Shown: positions 1 through 8,436 of the stretch, piece after piece
Layout of the letters: each line of letters starts with the position of its first letter
How positions within the stretch are numbered: the stretch's first letter is position 1
Origin: Leptonema sp964619535
GTDB taxonomy: Bacteria; Spirochaetota; Leptospiria; Leptospirales; Leptonemataceae
NCBI GenBank assembly: GCA_964619535.1
Contig: CAZUEX010000007.1
Coordinates: 1-64,000, forward strand
DNA: 64,000 nt
Direction of reading: 5' to 3'
Translations under genes and position numbers: made by a program
The notes under the pieces: model-generated
Database searches by the model: none
Told to the model about the DNA's origin: nothing
Seen by the model: only the letters and a program-made list of their open reading frames with translations

Positions 1-27
1 GACATAGATGCATCTCATCCCAACATA

Positions 28-52
28 CCGCCTTCTGGCGGTTTTGTTGTTT
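28..52 (+). terminator. Rho-independent terminator of an upstream gene
   Basis: A 5-bp GC stem (CCGCC/GGCGG, loop TTCT) is followed by a T-rich run. It must end a rightward gene lying outside the window, since no gene starts before it. Confidence 0.6.
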
Positions 53-57
53 TATGA

Positions 58-85
58 CCCCGCTCCAGGCGGGGTTTTTTATTTT
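58..85 (+). terminator. Second Rho-independent terminator in tandem
   Basis: A perfect 6-bp stem (CCCCGC/GCGGGG) with a short loop is followed by six T residues and further T-rich sequence. It backs up the terminator just upstream and insulates the alkane operon. Bases 86-235 hold the presumed promoter of that operon, but no clear -35/-10 pair was recognised. Confidence 0.7.
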
Positions 86-235
86 TGCGGCCGAGCCCCA
101 TTATAACCCTACCGCTGATGGCCTGATTGCCGCCGGGGTGGCTGGGGAGCGGCGGGTCGGCCAGACCGGGAAAAGTGTATTTTGCCGAGCGCGGCCGAAA
201 AACCTGCTTGCCTGACCGGCCGGCCAGTCAGTATT

Positions 236-895
236 ATGGGCTGGATGGCTGATGTTAGCGCCGCAGAGGCGACGGATACAATCGAGAGAATCCTGGATGC
301 TACGGTGGCTGTTGTGGCTGACCGGGGCCTGGATGCAACGACGATGAAGATGATTGCAGATCGGGCCGGTGTTTCAAAGTCCTTGCTGCACTATCACTTT
401 CAATCGAAAGAGGAGCTGCTTGTTCAGGCTTTGAATCATATGGCCAGAAACGTGGTCGAGCAGGCCAGAACAACAGAGGCCTGCAGCGACCGATCTGTGG
501 AGCGTGCCATTGCAGAAGCCCGGGAGGCCTTTGGTCGCCTGCAGTCCGATGCTACCCGGCTTTCGTTTTTTACCGCTATGTATGCCGGAGGCATCCACAG
601 TGACCGCCTGGCCTCAGAGATGCAACACTTTCATCGCCAGGAAGAAGAACTCATCCAGGGGCTCATATTTCGCAGTATGGGCCCTGAGGCGCAGCAGAAT
701 CTCAATCTGGGTATAGAGCAGACGATACGCCTGGTGCAGACGGTAATTATTGGCCTGATCATTCTACGAAGCCTTGGTGCGGACCAGTCCGAAAGTATGG
801 CCTGCTTTGATGATCTGTTGTTTTTGCTGACCGCTCCTCTGTCGTCTGCTGGAGGGGACAGGCAGAATCATGCAATTTCAGGGGGAAAGACATGA
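236..895 (+). CDS. TetR-family transcriptional regulator
   Basis: The first ~60 residues form a TetR-type helix-turn-helix (ATTMKMIADRAGVSKSLLHYHF, then SKEELL), followed by an all-helical ligand domain of typical length. I prefer the ATG at 236 (or 245) over the TTG at 182, because the TTG form adds 18 residues unlike a TetR N-terminus. Its stop overlaps the alkB start (ATGA, 892-895), so it is the first gene of the alkane operon and probably controls it in response to a hydrophobic ligand. The operator and ligand are not evident. Family assignment is firm; the regulatory target is inferred from position. Confidence 0.85.
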   Translation: MGWMADVSAAEATDTIERILDATVAVVADRGLDATTMKMIADRAGVSKSLLHYHFQSKEELLVQALNHMARNVVEQARTTEACSDRSVERAIAEAREAFGRLQSDATRLSFFTAMYAGGIHSDRLASEMQHFHRQEEELIQGLIFRSMGPEAQQNLNLGIEQTIRLVQTVIIGLIILRSLGADQSESMACFDDLLFLLTAPLSSAGGDRQNHAISGGKT

Positions 896-2025
896 AGTAT
901 CTAAAGCACTTTTTGATGCCGCTCATCATTCTGACGTTTCCTGTCAGCTTTATGATCGGCGGGCCTGCCATGTGGTGGGGCGTATTTCTTGTTACGATCG
1001 TTATGATTCCAGGAGACATGCTGCTGAGCCAGGACCTGAGCAAGCCAGAGTATAGCCACCCCTGGCTTTTGAACCTGTCTCTGTATCTGAGCCTGCCGGT
1101 GCTTCTGCTTGTTCTTCTGGCCTATGCCTGGTCCCTGGGAAGCGCAGAAGCGGACCTGCTGGGGCTGGGGGCGCTGTTTTATCGGCTTACGGGCTATGAT
1201 GCCCTGGCAGCGCGAGAAACCAATGCCCTGTATCATACGATCGGAGCAGGAATAAGTGCAGGCTATGCTGTGGGCGGCTACGGAATCAACATTGCCCATG
1301 AGCTTGCACACAGAACATGGGATCGCCTTGCCTCTTTCTGGGGCAGGCTTCTGCTTGCACTGTGTGGCTCTACGGATTTTGCCATCGAACACAACTACGG
1401 GCACCATCGGCGCGTGGGCACGCCCGAAGATCCTGCAACGGCCCGGCGTGGTGAGAACGTTTACTCGTTTATTGTGCGCTCTGTTGCCGGTAGCATGAAG
1501 AATGCATGGAGCCTTGAGAAACGCCGGCTACAGCGCAAGGGGCATGGTGTGTTCAGCATCAGAAATCAGTTGCTCTGGGGATCCTTCTTTACCGCGGTCC
1601 TGGCCTTCGGCTTTTACCTGGCCGGTGGATGGACCGGTATCCTTTACTTCGCCCTGCAGGCCGTGGTGGCCCGCACCCTGCTTGAAGTGGTGAACTATAT
1701 GGAACACTACGGCCTGGTGCGGGAGCCTGACCAGCCTGTTCAGCCACGGCATTCCTGGAATACAAACCGCAGAATCTCTTCCATACTGCTCTTTTCTCTT
1801 ACAAGGCATTCGGCTCATCATGAACAGGGAGAGCTCCCTTTCTGGAAACTGGATCCGTATCCTGAAGCTCCCGAGATGCCTCATGGCTACCTGACAACGA
1901 TCTATCTCTGTCTGGTGCCGCCCCTGTGGTATCGGGTGATTGCTCCGCGGCTCAGGGACTGGGATGAGCGTATGGCTACCGAGGGCGAGAAAAGGCTGTT
2001 ACGGACGAGCTGGAGCGAACAATGA
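892..2025 (+). CDS. alkB: Membrane-bound alkane 1-monooxygenase (AlkB)
   Basis: An integral-membrane non-haem di-iron hydroxylase that oxidises the terminal carbon of alkanes. The family's histidine boxes are all visible: HELAHR (residues 136-141), EHNYGHH with GTPEDPATA after it (166-184), NYMEHYGL (268-275) and RHSAHH (305-310). Hydrophobic segments near residues 8-45, 58-85, 118-135 and 228-262 match the AlkB topology. Length (377) is close to the usual ~400. It overlaps the TetR gene upstream and the ferredoxin gene downstream by four bases each, so the three are translated as one unit. The exact substrate (alkane chain length, or another hydrocarbon) cannot be read from the sequence. Confidence 0.9.
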   Translation: MKYLKHFLMPLIILTFPVSFMIGGPAMWWGVFLVTIVMIPGDMLLSQDLSKPEYSHPWLLNLSLYLSLPVLLLVLLAYAWSLGSAEADLLGLGALFYRLTGYDALAARETNALYHTIGAGISAGYAVGGYGINIAHELAHRTWDRLASFWGRLLLALCGSTDFAIEHNYGHHRRVGTPEDPATARRGENVYSFIVRSVAGSMKNAWSLEKRRLQRKGHGVFSIRNQLLWGSFFTAVLAFGFYLAGGWTGILYFALQAVVARTLLEVVNYMEHYGLVREPDQPVQPRHSWNTNRRISSILLFSLTRHSAHHEQGELPFWKLDPYPEAPEMPHGYLTTIYLCLVPPLWYRVIAPRLRDWDERMATEGEKRLLRTSWSEQ

Positions 2026-2375
2026 TCAGGCGGCTTTTTAAAAAGAACGATGCCACGTTTCGCGTTGCCTTAACGGACGGCCAGAGAAAGAGAAGGGTTG
2101 ACTTTGAGGCCAGCCCAGACCGGACGATCCTGCAGGCTGCGGAGGATGCGGGGCTTGACTATCCGCATAGCTGCAGGGCCGGTACGTGCAGGGCATGTCG
2201 TACGATCCTTGTGGAGGGTCGGGTAAAAGAGCTTACCGACTTTGCCTTCGTCCTTGATGAGCAGGAGCTTGCCAGAGGCATGATCCTGGCCTGTCAATCG
2301 AGGCCGGCCTCCGATATAACGATCGAGAACGATACCAGCTTTCGTCTGGCCGACAGGAAAAAGGCCGCTCCGTAG
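2022..2375 (+). CDS. Plant-type [2Fe-2S] ferredoxin, likely electron donor to AlkB
   Basis: A 117-residue ferredoxin with the plant-type cluster motif: Cys51, Cys56 and Cys59 (HSCRAGTCRAC) plus Cys91 (LACQS). The start overlaps the alkB stop (ATGA), which argues that it delivers electrons to the di-iron centre. AlkB enzymes classically use rubredoxin, so a 2Fe-2S donor is a variation. No ferredoxin reductase is adjacent; a general reductase elsewhere must be assumed. Family is certain; the partnership is inferred from the overlap. Confidence 0.87.
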   Translation: MIRRLFKKNDATFRVALTDGQRKRRVDFEASPDRTILQAAEDAGLDYPHSCRAGTCRACRTILVEGRVKELTDFAFVLDEQELARGMILACQSRPASDITIENDTSFRLADRKKAAP

Positions 2376-2394
2376 ACGTGCCGTTCGTCAGGCA

Positions 2395-3639
2395 TCAGCG
2401 AGGCAGCAGGATAAAGCTTCGAATGCTGCCCAGGCCTTTCACTTCGATGAGGCCGCGGTCCTCAAACTGGAACTTTGTTTTGATCAGGCTGTAGGTCGAT
2501 TCGGTCACCTGTATCTGCCCTGGAAGGCCGTGGGATTCCATCCGTGATGCCGTATTGACGCTGTCTCCCCACAGATCGTAGATGAATTTTCTTTTGCCGA
2601 TGACACCGGCCACGGCATCGCCTGAGTTGATGCCGATGCGCAGTTCCAGCGGCAACTCGGTTTTGTCGCGGTACTGGCGAACCACTTCCAGCATATCAAG
2701 GGCGAAGCGGGCAACCTTCTCTGCATGTTCTGGATCTGGCTCGGGTAAGCCACCAACCACCATATAGGCATCACCGATCGTCTTAATCTTCTCAAGGCCA
2801 TGACGATCGGCAAGATCGTCAAAGGCAGAGAATATTTCATTGAGCAGCGATACCACCTCCACCGCCGACATCGACCGGGCAAGACTGGTAAAGCCAACAA
2901 TATCTGAAAAAAGAACGGTGCACTGATCGAAGCGCTGGGCAATCGTATCGGGACGCTCTTTAAGCTGAGCAACGATCGGTGCAGGCAGAATATTCAGCAG
3001 CAGCCTTTCAGACTTTTCCTTTTCGGCGGCCAGGATGCGGTCTGCCGTGCGGAAGGTTCTCTGGATATAAAAGGAAAAGGCGAAAAGAAGGATGGCCACA
3101 CTTGTCGTGACGGCGATCTGCTGGCTTTTGAAATCGATGTCATGCTGCACAAAGGAAAGAGAGGCCAGCCAGGAATCGGGAATGAGCTGAAATGCAATGA
3201 ATGTTAGAAAGATGACAATGGCCGTCGGGTACATAAGCCGTCCTTCACTGGATGGAAAGATGAAAAAGACGGCAAGCATCTCTGTTAACAGAAAAAGATG
3301 GAAGTGTGCCTCCCCCTTTGTGGCAATCGAATTGAAAACCATGACAGCAAAGGAAAGGGCAACAAAGACGATTCTGGCCTTCCTGGTTTTTCCGCGCGCA
3401 TTCAGTGAAAGTACATAGATGAGAGAAAGTCCGAATACAGATGCGGGGATGGCAAAGGGCAGGGGGATGCGTTCAAGCAGGATGAGCAAAGGCAGGTTGA
3501 TGCTCATAAATGCGAGGATAACGAGGCTCAGGCCATTGATCAGGATGATGTGCTTGTGTTCGGCTACGTTGTCCGTCTTTTGCACGCCGAGATAGGCCAG
3601 GGTATTCCAGAGCAACTGGAGCATGCATGTAACATGCAA
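2395..3639 (-). CDS. Membrane-anchored class III adenylate cyclase
   Basis: The N-terminal ~190 residues hold about six hydrophobic segments; the C-terminal ~200 form a class III cyclase domain. Metal-binding aspartates sit in the FSDIVGFTSL block and again in KTIGDAYM. The lysine of EKIKTIGD and aspartate of YDLWGDSVN fit adenine specificity, and the NTASRMES block supplies the transition-state Asn and Arg. It should therefore make cAMP in response to a membrane signal. It converges with the alkane ferredoxin gene (20 bases apart) and is divergent from the DinB-like gene. The start given lies inside the divergent region; a Met ~50 residues in would also leave the cyclase domain intact. Confidence 0.88.
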   Translation of the reverse strand: MHVTCMLQLLWNTLAYLGVQKTDNVAEHKHIILINGLSLVILAFMSINLPLLILLERIPLPFAIPASVFGLSLIYVLSLNARGKTRKARIVFVALSFAVMVFNSIATKGEAHFHLFLLTEMLAVFFIFPSSEGRLMYPTAIVIFLTFIAFQLIPDSWLASLSFVQHDIDFKSQQIAVTTSVAILLFAFSFYIQRTFRTADRILAAEKEKSERLLLNILPAPIVAQLKERPDTIAQRFDQCTVLFSDIVGFTSLARSMSAVEVVSLLNEIFSAFDDLADRHGLEKIKTIGDAYMVVGGLPEPDPEHAEKVARFALDMLEVVRQYRDKTELPLELRIGINSGDAVAGVIGKRKFIYDLWGDSVNTASRMESHGLPGQIQVTESTYSLIKTKFQFEDRGLIEVKGLGSIRSFILLPR

Positions 3640-3722
3640 TGGCTCTGTTTCTGATCAACTTAAAAATAACCCTGCTTCAAAAAACCGCTTGCCCGCCTTC
3701 ACGAACTTCAAAGATTTCTTAC

Positions 3723-4274
3723 ATGCGTTTGCTCCCCGTTGTGACGTTTGCCCGTACCAGGCAAGAACTCATCGCACAGATCGATGCCGTCTTTGAAGAG
3801 TTGCTGGCTTTTTACCGGGAGCTTCCGGCAGATCGTATGCTGGTGTCCGGTGAGCCGCAGGGCTGGACGGTACGAAAAAACCTCCATCACATTACAGCGG
3901 TAATACGTCTGGCGGCGCGCTATATAGGGCTTCCTGCCTGGCTCATCGCACTTTTTGGAAAGCCAGAGCCAGATACGCGAAAGCCAGAAGAAGTCCTTGA
4001 AGAAATCACGGTTACAAATCGTCCGCATATGACGGACTACGGCTCCTACGGACGGGGCAAGCCCATCGACGAGAAAAGCCGTGAAAAAGATCTACAGGCA
4101 CTTCGCGAAGCCGGCCAGCGACTGAAAGAAGCGGTGATGAAAAGAACAGAGGAAGAACTCGATACCCTGAGAGTGCCCTTCCTGAACAGATCGTTGCGCA
4201 TGCTTGCTCATTCCGTGCTCAAACACAGTCTATACCACACTTCGGTGGTGCGCTACAGGATGGAAAGCCGGTAG
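3723..4274 (+). CDS. DinB/YfiT-like four-helix-bundle protein
   Basis: A ~183-residue helical protein with the DinB-like pattern: an N-terminal helix (RQELIAQIDAVFEELLAFYRELP), then WTVRKNLHHITAVIRLAARYI with the His pair typical of the metal site, and a C-terminal LAHSVLKHSLYHTSVVRYR helix with further histidines. The upstream ATG at 3639 would overlap the divergent cyclase start and adds an unconserved extension, so the ATG at 3723 is preferred. These proteins often bind Zn or Ni and act as thiol-dependent transferases or hydrolases, but the substrate here is unknown. Confidence 0.65.
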   Translation: MRLLPVVTFARTRQELIAQIDAVFEELLAFYRELPADRMLVSGEPQGWTVRKNLHHITAVIRLAARYIGLPAWLIALFGKPEPDTRKPEEVLEEITVTNRPHMTDYGSYGRGKPIDEKSREKDLQALREAGQRLKEAVMKRTEEELDTLRVPFLNRSLRMLAHSVLKHSLYHTSVVRYRMESR

Positions 4275-4291
4275 GGTTCGAGTGGATGTTG

Positions 4292-4311
4292 CTTCGTTTG
4301 TACAAACGAAG
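4292..4311. repeat. 20-bp perfect palindrome between convergent genes
   Basis: A perfect inverted repeat (8-bp arms CTTCGTTT/AAACGAAG around GTAC) sits between the stops of the DinB-like gene and epmA. It can fold in transcripts from either side. It lacks a T-tract, so it is not a textbook terminator; it could be a 3' stabiliser, a bidirectional attenuating hairpin or a protein site. Confidence 0.55.
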
Positions 4312-4334
4312 GTCAAACGAGAATCAGAGGACTA

Positions 4335-5285
4335 TCAGAGGAAAGGGCTGACCTCCTCGATACGGTCTGCCTGCACCAGTAACATAAGAAGTCGATCCAG
4401 CCCCAGGGCTACTCCCGATCCGGCGGGTATTCCATGGCGCAGGGCCGCTACAAAGGCCTCGTCGGGCTTTCGTTCCGGTTTACCGAGACTTCTGCGGATT
4501 TCGTTCTCTTTTTCGAAGCGTCGCAGCTGTTCATCGGCATCCGTTACCTCATAGTATCCGTTTGCAAGCTCCACGCCATTCCAGTACAGCTCAAACCGCC
4601 GGGCAATATCGCCTTCAATGACGCTGTAGGCTGCAAGCTCTGGTGGATAGCCATGGACAAAAAATGGATCGGGCATGCGGACCAGAGCAGGCTCTACGGC
4701 ATGCAAAAAGACCCGGAAGAACAGTTCATCGTAGCGATCGCTTTGAATGGCCTCCGGTGAAGCAAGCTTCAGCTCGATGGCCCTCTGTTCCAGGGAAGAG
4801 CGCCTCATCGAGCATCCTGCATACTGCTGCATCAGATCTGCCATGCTTAAAACGGGAATCTTCTGTGGAATCCGGGCAGCGGGGAAGTGCCGGTTTAGAT
4901 GATGCAGAAGCTCCCGGATCTGCTGCATCAGGTCATACTCATCCTGCCCCGGAAGATACCACTCCAGCATCAGGAATTCCCGGGTATGCAGGGGACTTCG
5001 GCTTCCTCCGTCACCCCCACGAAATACATGCGCAATCTGAAAGATGGGCCTGCGTAGCTCTGCCAGGACGGTTTTGAGGTGGAACTCCGGACTGGTAATC
5101 AAGAAGGCAGATGGCGCCCCTGTGGGATCCTGCACGTTCAGGTTATCAATAAAGGGCTCGGGGCTGCCTGTAGCGTGTAGAAGCGGGGTTTCTACCTCAA
5201 TCAGGCCCTTTTCCTGAAAAAATGTGCGTACAGAACGCAGAAAACGGTCCCTTAGTATGTAGGTTTGCCGGGAGAGTTGACGCAT
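4335..5285 (-). CDS. epmA: EF-P lysine lysyltransferase-like protein (EpmA/PoxA/GenX)
   Basis: A 316-residue class II lysyl-tRNA synthetase catalytic domain with no anticodon-binding domain, which is the hallmark of EpmA. Visible motifs are motif 1 (FFQEKGLIEVETPLL), motif 2 (PIFQIAHVFRGGDGGSRSPLHTREFLMLEWY) and motif 3 (PAGSGVALGLDRLLMLL). EpmA attaches (R)-beta-lysine to a lysine of elongation factor P to help ribosomes through polyproline stretches. The partner enzymes EpmB and EF-P are not in the window. It lies alone on the minus strand with the sigma-factor gene diverging from it. Confidence 0.88.
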   Translation of the reverse strand: MRQLSRQTYILRDRFLRSVRTFFQEKGLIEVETPLLHATGSPEPFIDNLNVQDPTGAPSAFLITSPEFHLKTVLAELRRPIFQIAHVFRGGDGGSRSPLHTREFLMLEWYLPGQDEYDLMQQIRELLHHLNRHFPAARIPQKIPVLSMADLMQQYAGCSMRRSSLEQRAIELKLASPEAIQSDRYDELFFRVFLHAVEPALVRMPDPFFVHGYPPELAAYSVIEGDIARRFELYWNGVELANGYYEVTDADEQLRRFEKENEIRRSLGKPERKPDEAFVAALRHGIPAGSGVALGLDRLLMLLVQADRIEEVSPFL

Positions 5286-5455
5286 CGGTGCAAAAAAGGC
5301 CGCCCCGGCAGTGTTTCAATGACAAAAGCCGGGCCGGTCGGGGGCTCGGGGGCAATTTCGTGGGTGAGTTTCGGGAATTCTATGTAAAATCATGTTAAGC
5401 AGGGAGCGAAAATCAGGAAAAAATGAAACCTGCGGCCGGAAATACCGAAAAGAGA

Positions 5456-5491
5456 TTGATTCGAACGCCTACATTTTTAGAATGATTCTAA
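5456..5491 (+). promoter_or_regulatory. Promoter with overlapping PerR/Fur-like 7-1-7 operator before the sigma-factor gene
   Basis: A -35-like TTGATT (5456-5461) is followed 16 bases later by a -10-like TAGAAT (5478-5483). Over the -10 lies a perfect 15-base palindrome, TTAGAAT-G-ATTCTAA (5477-5491). Its 7-1-7 layout is that of PerR boxes of the Fur family (TTATAAT-n-ATTATAA), differing at one position per arm. The initiation codon is 22 bases downstream, after an AGAGGT ribosome-binding site. The palindrome is seen; regulation by a PerR/Fur protein is inferred. The rest of the 227-base gap (5286-5455) shows nothing else. Confidence 0.55.
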
Positions 5492-5512
5492 TCGGGCGCA
5501 AGAGGTACTCAG

Positions 5513-6436
5513 ATGACTCAAAAAATAGCTCATAAACGAGAAGTAGAAGTGGCGGCTGGCGATGACCTGATTGCTCCGCCTCGGTCTATTGAGAAAAAAA
5601 CAGACACGGTCAACGATTCGATTCTGAACTGGTATCTCAACGAAATCCACAAGATTCCGATGTTGAGCCGAGAAGAAGAGTACCGCATTGCCCTGAAGGC
5701 CAGGGATGGGGATGAAGAGGCCAGGAACCTCCTGGTTCGCTCCAACCTGCGCTTCGTTGTGACGATAGCCAAGCGTTATCAGTCTTACGGCCTGACACTG
5801 ATGGACCTGATCAACGAAGGGAACCTTGGCCTCATCAAGGCTGCAGAGCGGTTTAATCCGGAGCGAGGCTTTCACTTCATTTCATATGCCGTCTGGTGGA
5901 TTCGGCAGTCCATCAAGTATGCCATTCAGCAGAAGGCCAGCCTGATCCGGCTTCCGCTGAACCGTATGGCCGATCTAAAGCGCATCGATGAAGCAGAGCA
6001 CTGGTTTGAAAACCAGGACAATATGGACTCCTCTATCGAAAACATCGCTGAATACATGGACATGAACGTGTCCGAGGTGACGCACCTGATGCGGATGAGC
6101 AAGGACCACCTCAGCCTTGATGCGCCGATGGCCGATTCAGAGGACTTTACCCTGGGAGAAAACATCCAGGACAAGAAAGAGGTCGAGCCTCACAGCAATC
6201 TTGAATTCGAACAGCTGCGAGATGAGTTAACGAAAAGTCTTGATCAGCTAACCGATCGAGAAAGAAAGGTGATCATACTCCGCTTCGGTCTTGATGGAGG
6301 TCCTGTCTATTCGCTGCAACGTATCGGCAAGATGGTAGGACTTTCCAAAGAACGGGTAAGGCAGATTGAGAAGAAGGCCTTGCGCAAGATTCGAACAGGG
6401 GTAAATTCCAGACAACTGGGAGCTTTTCTCTCCTGA
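5513..6436 (+). CDS. Sigma-70 family alternative sigma factor (RpoS-like, group 2)
   Basis: A 307-residue sigma factor with regions 1.2 (NDSILNWYLNEIHKIPMLSREEE), 2 (ARNLLVRSNLRFVVTIAKRY, then the YAVWWIRQSI block), 3 (IRLPLNRMADLKRI and after) and 4 (LTDRERKVIILRFGLDGG, then the SKERVRQIEKKALRKIR HTH). It lacks the long region 1.1/non-conserved region of the housekeeping sigma, and its size fits RpoS or another group 2 factor. The residues facing the -10 and -35 are conserved, so its promoters should resemble normal sigma-70 ones. The promoter carries a PerR-like operator, suggesting control by peroxide or metal. The next gene starts on the base after its stop. Confidence 0.88.
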   Translation: MTQKIAHKREVEVAAGDDLIAPPRSIEKKTDTVNDSILNWYLNEIHKIPMLSREEEYRIALKARDGDEEARNLLVRSNLRFVVTIAKRYQSYGLTLMDLINEGNLGLIKAAERFNPERGFHFISYAVWWIRQSIKYAIQQKASLIRLPLNRMADLKRIDEAEHWFENQDNMDSSIENIAEYMDMNVSEVTHLMRMSKDHLSLDAPMADSEDFTLGENIQDKKEVEPHSNLEFEQLRDELTKSLDQLTDRERKVIILRFGLDGGPVYSLQRIGKMVGLSKERVRQIEKKALRKIRTGVNSRQLGAFLS

Positions 6437-7519
6437 ATGGTTCGCCTGTTTCTTGTTTTCAGTATCCTTTCCGGGATTGTCTTTTACCGATATCCGGCCG
6501 TTGCCTATGAGGCACCGCCGGATCTTGCTGTACAGTGTTACGATTTCCAGTCACCGACACGGTACCAGACCCTGCGTGAGGAAGACGGTCCTGTTCTGTA
6601 CAGGAATGGTCAGCGAATCCCGCTGGATGATGGCCGGCTGTATTTTGTTCCTCCCCTTGGCACCGGCTACTTTGCTTACCAGAAGATAGGCAAGGAGATT
6701 GCATACCTGGCAGGCCCCGATGAGCTGTACTGGAGACGGCCCAGTGCCTCCTATCCTGTTTCTGATCCGGAAGGGAAGTGGATCCTGCTTCTGTCGGGTG
6801 ATCTTACAGCCGTCAGGGTTATGGATCATAATGGCAATGCCGCACCGGGCCAGCCGTTGTCCGGTCTGCTTCTGACCGATTATGCCTTCAGTCCTGACTG
6901 GCAGACGGGGGAAGCCTCGGGAACGGCGGCAACGGTGCTGTTTGCTTCCGGGCCGCTCTATATCGTGCGGTTTGAGCCCGACTACCGTGTTTTTACGCTG
7001 TCCATTCCCGATTTTGAACAGGCCTTTGCAAAATCCGTGGCCATAGGAAAAAGTCGAATAGCCCTTCACCTGCAGCAGGGAGAGGGGGATTTTATTCGCC
7101 AGTATGAACTGGACGAAGAGAAGGAAGCCCTTATTCCGATCGATTCAACGCAGCTGCCCGTTATTCTACCCCATCGCATACCCATGGCCTTTACAGAGTC
7201 CGGCCTGGTCTTTGCTTCAGATCGGATGGTCGGGCAGGTTCGCGACGGTCAGCTCGTATGGGTGGGGGATGAGAACGGCTTCAGGTCTGAAGCGCCTCGT
7301 TTTGATCGGTTTACAGTGGCATTTCAGGGCGACGCCTTTCGTTCAGGCGGACTGACGGCTACGGGGGGACGTGGGTTCCTGTACCTGCTTTCGGGCGATG
7401 ATCCCGTTGCCCTGAGCTTGAGGCGGGGCATGCCATACCGCTTTCTTTTCGATGAAGAGGGCATTGCCCATGAGGACGATGGCGGCTATTGCACGATCCG
7501 GCCGTCGCTGTCGCGATAA
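6437..7519 (+). CDS. Secreted protein of unknown function
   Basis: I do not recognise this 360-residue protein. It begins with a probable signal peptide (residues 2-23, cleavage near AVA-YEA), so it should be exported. The rest is rich in beta-strand patterns with repeated aromatic and Gly/Asp turns, which would suit a beta-propeller-like fold, but no repeat unit is clean. Translation starts immediately after the sigma-factor stop, so the two are coupled. Its 3' end overlaps the convergent response-regulator gene by 34 bases. Confidence 0.7.
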   Translation: MVRLFLVFSILSGIVFYRYPAVAYEAPPDLAVQCYDFQSPTRYQTLREEDGPVLYRNGQRIPLDDGRLYFVPPLGTGYFAYQKIGKEIAYLAGPDELYWRRPSASYPVSDPEGKWILLLSGDLTAVRVMDHNGNAAPGQPLSGLLLTDYAFSPDWQTGEASGTAATVLFASGPLYIVRFEPDYRVFTLSIPDFEQAFAKSVAIGKSRIALHLQQGEGDFIRQYELDEEKEALIPIDSTQLPVILPHRIPMAFTESGLVFASDRMVGQVRDGQLVWVGDENGFRSEAPRFDRFTVAFQGDAFRSGGLTATGGRGFLYLLSGDDPVALSLRRGMPYRFLFDEEGIAHEDDGGYCTIRPSLSR

Positions 7520-8436
7520 TAGATCGAGATGGCCTTGTTACGGAATTCCGCCTCTGGCTGCAGCATTCCGAGGATTTCTGTTTTCTTACCTGCCTGAATG
7601 TTAAAGATCAGGTGGTCTACGTTCTCTCTTGAGATAAAGAGTCCACGACCGTGTGAATCCTGGAGCGAAAGCGGTCTGCCCTTTTCGTCGTATGAGACGT
7701 TTCTTTCGAGGCGATAGAGGATGTCGGATCGGTCCAGCGTGCCGCTTGAATCGGTTACAGCAAACAGCAGGTTATCCCGGAAAACACCAAACGATAGCTG
7801 GATTGATTGGGTAAACTGATCGGATGCATAATCGCGGGCATTCATCGTCAGCTCTTCCAGAATGACACGTATGACTCCTGGGGCCCGGTGACGCTTTAAG
7901 AGGTCTGCCACCATATCACACATTCGAAAACGCTCCTCATCCGAGCTGATCATGCAATGACACAGCGTACCGGCAGGGAGCCTTGTGTCGATATCACGGT
8001 GCATGGCATAGACCTTGCCGATGCTCACCGATTCTTCGACCAGATCGGGAAAATACAGAGAAAAGCCAAAGATGTCGGGTCCGGTCAGTTTACGGACCAT
8101 GACACCAACCATATGAAGATCCAGAAACGTGGATTTCGGTATGATATTCCAGATGCGGTATTCCCGGGCATACCGGACATAGTCGTTCACGTTGTAGGCA
8201 GTCATGAGGGCATACTGCATCTCGGGATAGGAGTTCTGTACCTCCTGAATCAGTTCGATGCCGCTCATGCCGGGCATCCGTATATCGCTTAAGAGCAGGT
8301 CAAAGCTGCGCTCCTCCAGTATACTCAGGGCTTCTCTGCCATCCCCTGCTGTTACAACCGTAAAATGCGAAGAAAGATAGTCTTGAATGGCCAGTCGGAT
8401 GGAGAATATATCGTCGACGACGAGCACACTTTTCAT
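7486..8436 (-). CDS. Response regulator with RsbW-like ATPase output
   Basis: The N-terminal ~120 residues are a receiver domain (VVDD at 6-9, phospho-acceptor Asp51 in LLSDIRMPGMSG). The C-terminal half is an HATPase_c_2 (RsbW/SpoIIAB-type) domain with an N-box (VILEELTMNARDYA) and a GRGLFI G2 box but no HisKA region. Such outputs usually phosphorylate an anti-sigma antagonist or bind a sigma factor. The ATG at 8436 is chosen over 8544 because it starts the receiver exactly and overlaps the kinase stop (ATGA, 8433-8436). It is the cognate partner of that kinase. The HATPase role is inferred from family. Confidence 0.85.
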   Translation of the reverse strand: MKSVLVVDDIFSIRLAIQDYLSSHFTVVTAGDGREALSILEERSFDLLLSDIRMPGMSGIELIQEVQNSYPEMQYALMTAYNVNDYVRYAREYRIWNIIPKSTFLDLHMVGVMVRKLTGPDIFGFSLYFPDLVEESVSIGKVYAMHRDIDTRLPAGTLCHCMISSDEERFRMCDMVADLLKRHRAPGVIRVILEELTMNARDYASDQFTQSIQLSFGVFRDNLLFAVTDSSGTLDRSDILYRLERNVSYDEKGRPLSLQDSHGRGLFISRENVDHLIFNIQAGKKTEILGMLQPEAEFRNKAISIYYRDSDGRIVQ

